In this document: in pieces, positions 5,759-6,099 of the stretch
Layout: each line of letters starts with the position of its first letter
Position numbering within the stretch: the first letter of the stretch is position 1
DNA from: Firm-04 sp946413695
GTDB taxonomy: Bacteria; Bacillota; Clostridia; Oscillospirales; Ruminococcaceae
DNA length: 6,099 bases
Direction of reading: 5' to 3'
NCBI GenBank assembly: GCA_946413695.1
Contig: CAMKLV010000123.1
Coordinates: 1-6,099, forward strand
The notes under the pieces: generated by a model
Database searches by the model: none
Seen by the model: the letters and a program-made list of their open reading frames with translations, nothing else
Told to the model about the DNA's origin: nothing
Program-made: the position numbers and the translations under genes

Positions 5759-6099
5759 ATTTCAACTCACACGCCCCTCGCGGGGCGCGACTTTCGGCAC
5801 GATCGAGAACCGCATCCGCACAAAGATTTCAACTCACACGCCCCTCGCGGGGCGCGACAGTGCAGACCGCGCCCACCCGTCGGCATAAGGCCATTTCAAC
5901 TCACACGCCCCTCGCGGGGCGCGACGATCATGATAGAAGCATGGATTTTCGATACATACATTTCAACTCACACGCCCCTCGCGGGGCGCGACGCCATTCA
6001 GTCTTTTTTGGATACATTGACCGCAAAAATTTCAACTCACACGCCCCTCGCGGGGCGCGACTCAGTGTCATTATAAGACTGAGAGCACCATATAATTTC

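Larger units (their letters stand above)
5422..6099 (-). CRISPR. CRISPR array, probably subtype I-C, truncated by the window end
   Basis: Nine identical 33-bp repeats start at 5490, 5557, 5624, 5691, 5759, 5826, 5893, 5960 and 6029. A degenerate one is at 5422-5454, and the first five bases (ATTTC) of another are at 6095-6099. The ten spacers are 35, 34, 34, 34, 35, 34, 34, 34, 36 and 33 bp and all differ. On the minus strand the repeat begins GTCGCGCCCC, folds as a 6-bp CGCCCC/GGGGCG stem (plus a G-U pair) with a GCGA tetraloop, and ends GTGAGTTGAAAT. These are the length, stem and 3' end of type I-C repeats, where Cas5 cuts the precursor RNA. Transcription is therefore inferred to run right to left. 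No cas gene or leader is inside the window. Confidence 0.97.

Noticed and set aside
6070..6075. TATAAT on the minus strand just right of the last full repeat, looking like a leader promoter
   Set aside because: It lies within a 33-bp spacer, because the window ends with the first five bases of another repeat; there is no leader here.
5348..6076. Plus-strand open frame of 242 codons with repeated TPLAGRD and SRGAT peptide units
   Set aside because: It is a translation of the CRISPR repeats; the apparent peptide repeat comes from the DNA repeat running through different frames.

Overview
The window looks like a chromosomal segment of a moderately GC-rich, anaerobic, gut- or rumen-type Firmicute, probably Ruminococcaceae/Oscillospirales. 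This is inferred from the VorB-like ferredoxin-dependent 2-oxoacid oxidoreductase operon, a CotH-kinase lipoprotein, AGGAGG-type ribosome binding sites, sigma-A promoters with TATAAT boxes, and short GC-rich intergenic hairpins. No sequence search was possible. Every gene, and the inferred direction of the CRISPR array, is on the minus strand, so the window reads from right to left.

Right part (about 5422-6099): a CRISPR array with nine identical 33-bp repeats, spacers of 33-36 bp, a degenerate repeat at the low-coordinate (trailer) end, and the first 5 bases of a tenth repeat at the window edge. Read on the minus strand, the repeat has a CGCCCC/GGGGCG stem closed by a GCGA tetraloop and ends in GTTGAAAT, as subtype I-C repeats do. 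The leader and any cas genes would lie beyond the right edge. Between the array and the next gene (5115-5421) are a short coding-like remnant, one hairpin and a promoter.

Middle (3200-5191): a single-gene unit with a sigma-A promoter, a strong RBS, a predicted lipoprotein of 597 aa (a chitobiase/hexosaminidase-C-like domain followed by a CotH kinase domain) and an intrinsic terminator. The reading frame stays open for 26 codons after its TAG stop and closes 6 bp before the terminator stem.

Left part (131-3035): a four-gene operon for a 2-oxoacid:ferredoxin oxidoreductase. From a near-consensus promoter and a leader of roughly 115 nt come the 2[4Fe-4S] ferredoxin subunit, the alpha subunit, the TPP-binding beta subunit and the gamma subunit. 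The last three are translationally coupled by 1-nt and 4-nt overlaps. Together they would interconvert a 2-oxoacid, probably branched-chain (VOR type), with its acyl-CoA plus CO2 and reduced ferredoxin. The operon ends at a terminator at 131-178. The first 250 bases are a dense series of perfect hairpins with no gene.

The window shows no complete new system. The points most worth a second look are the self-complementary spacer at 5724-5758, the hairpin cluster at 16-117, the open frame after the cotH-like stop, and the repeat-like intergenic block at 3060-3200.
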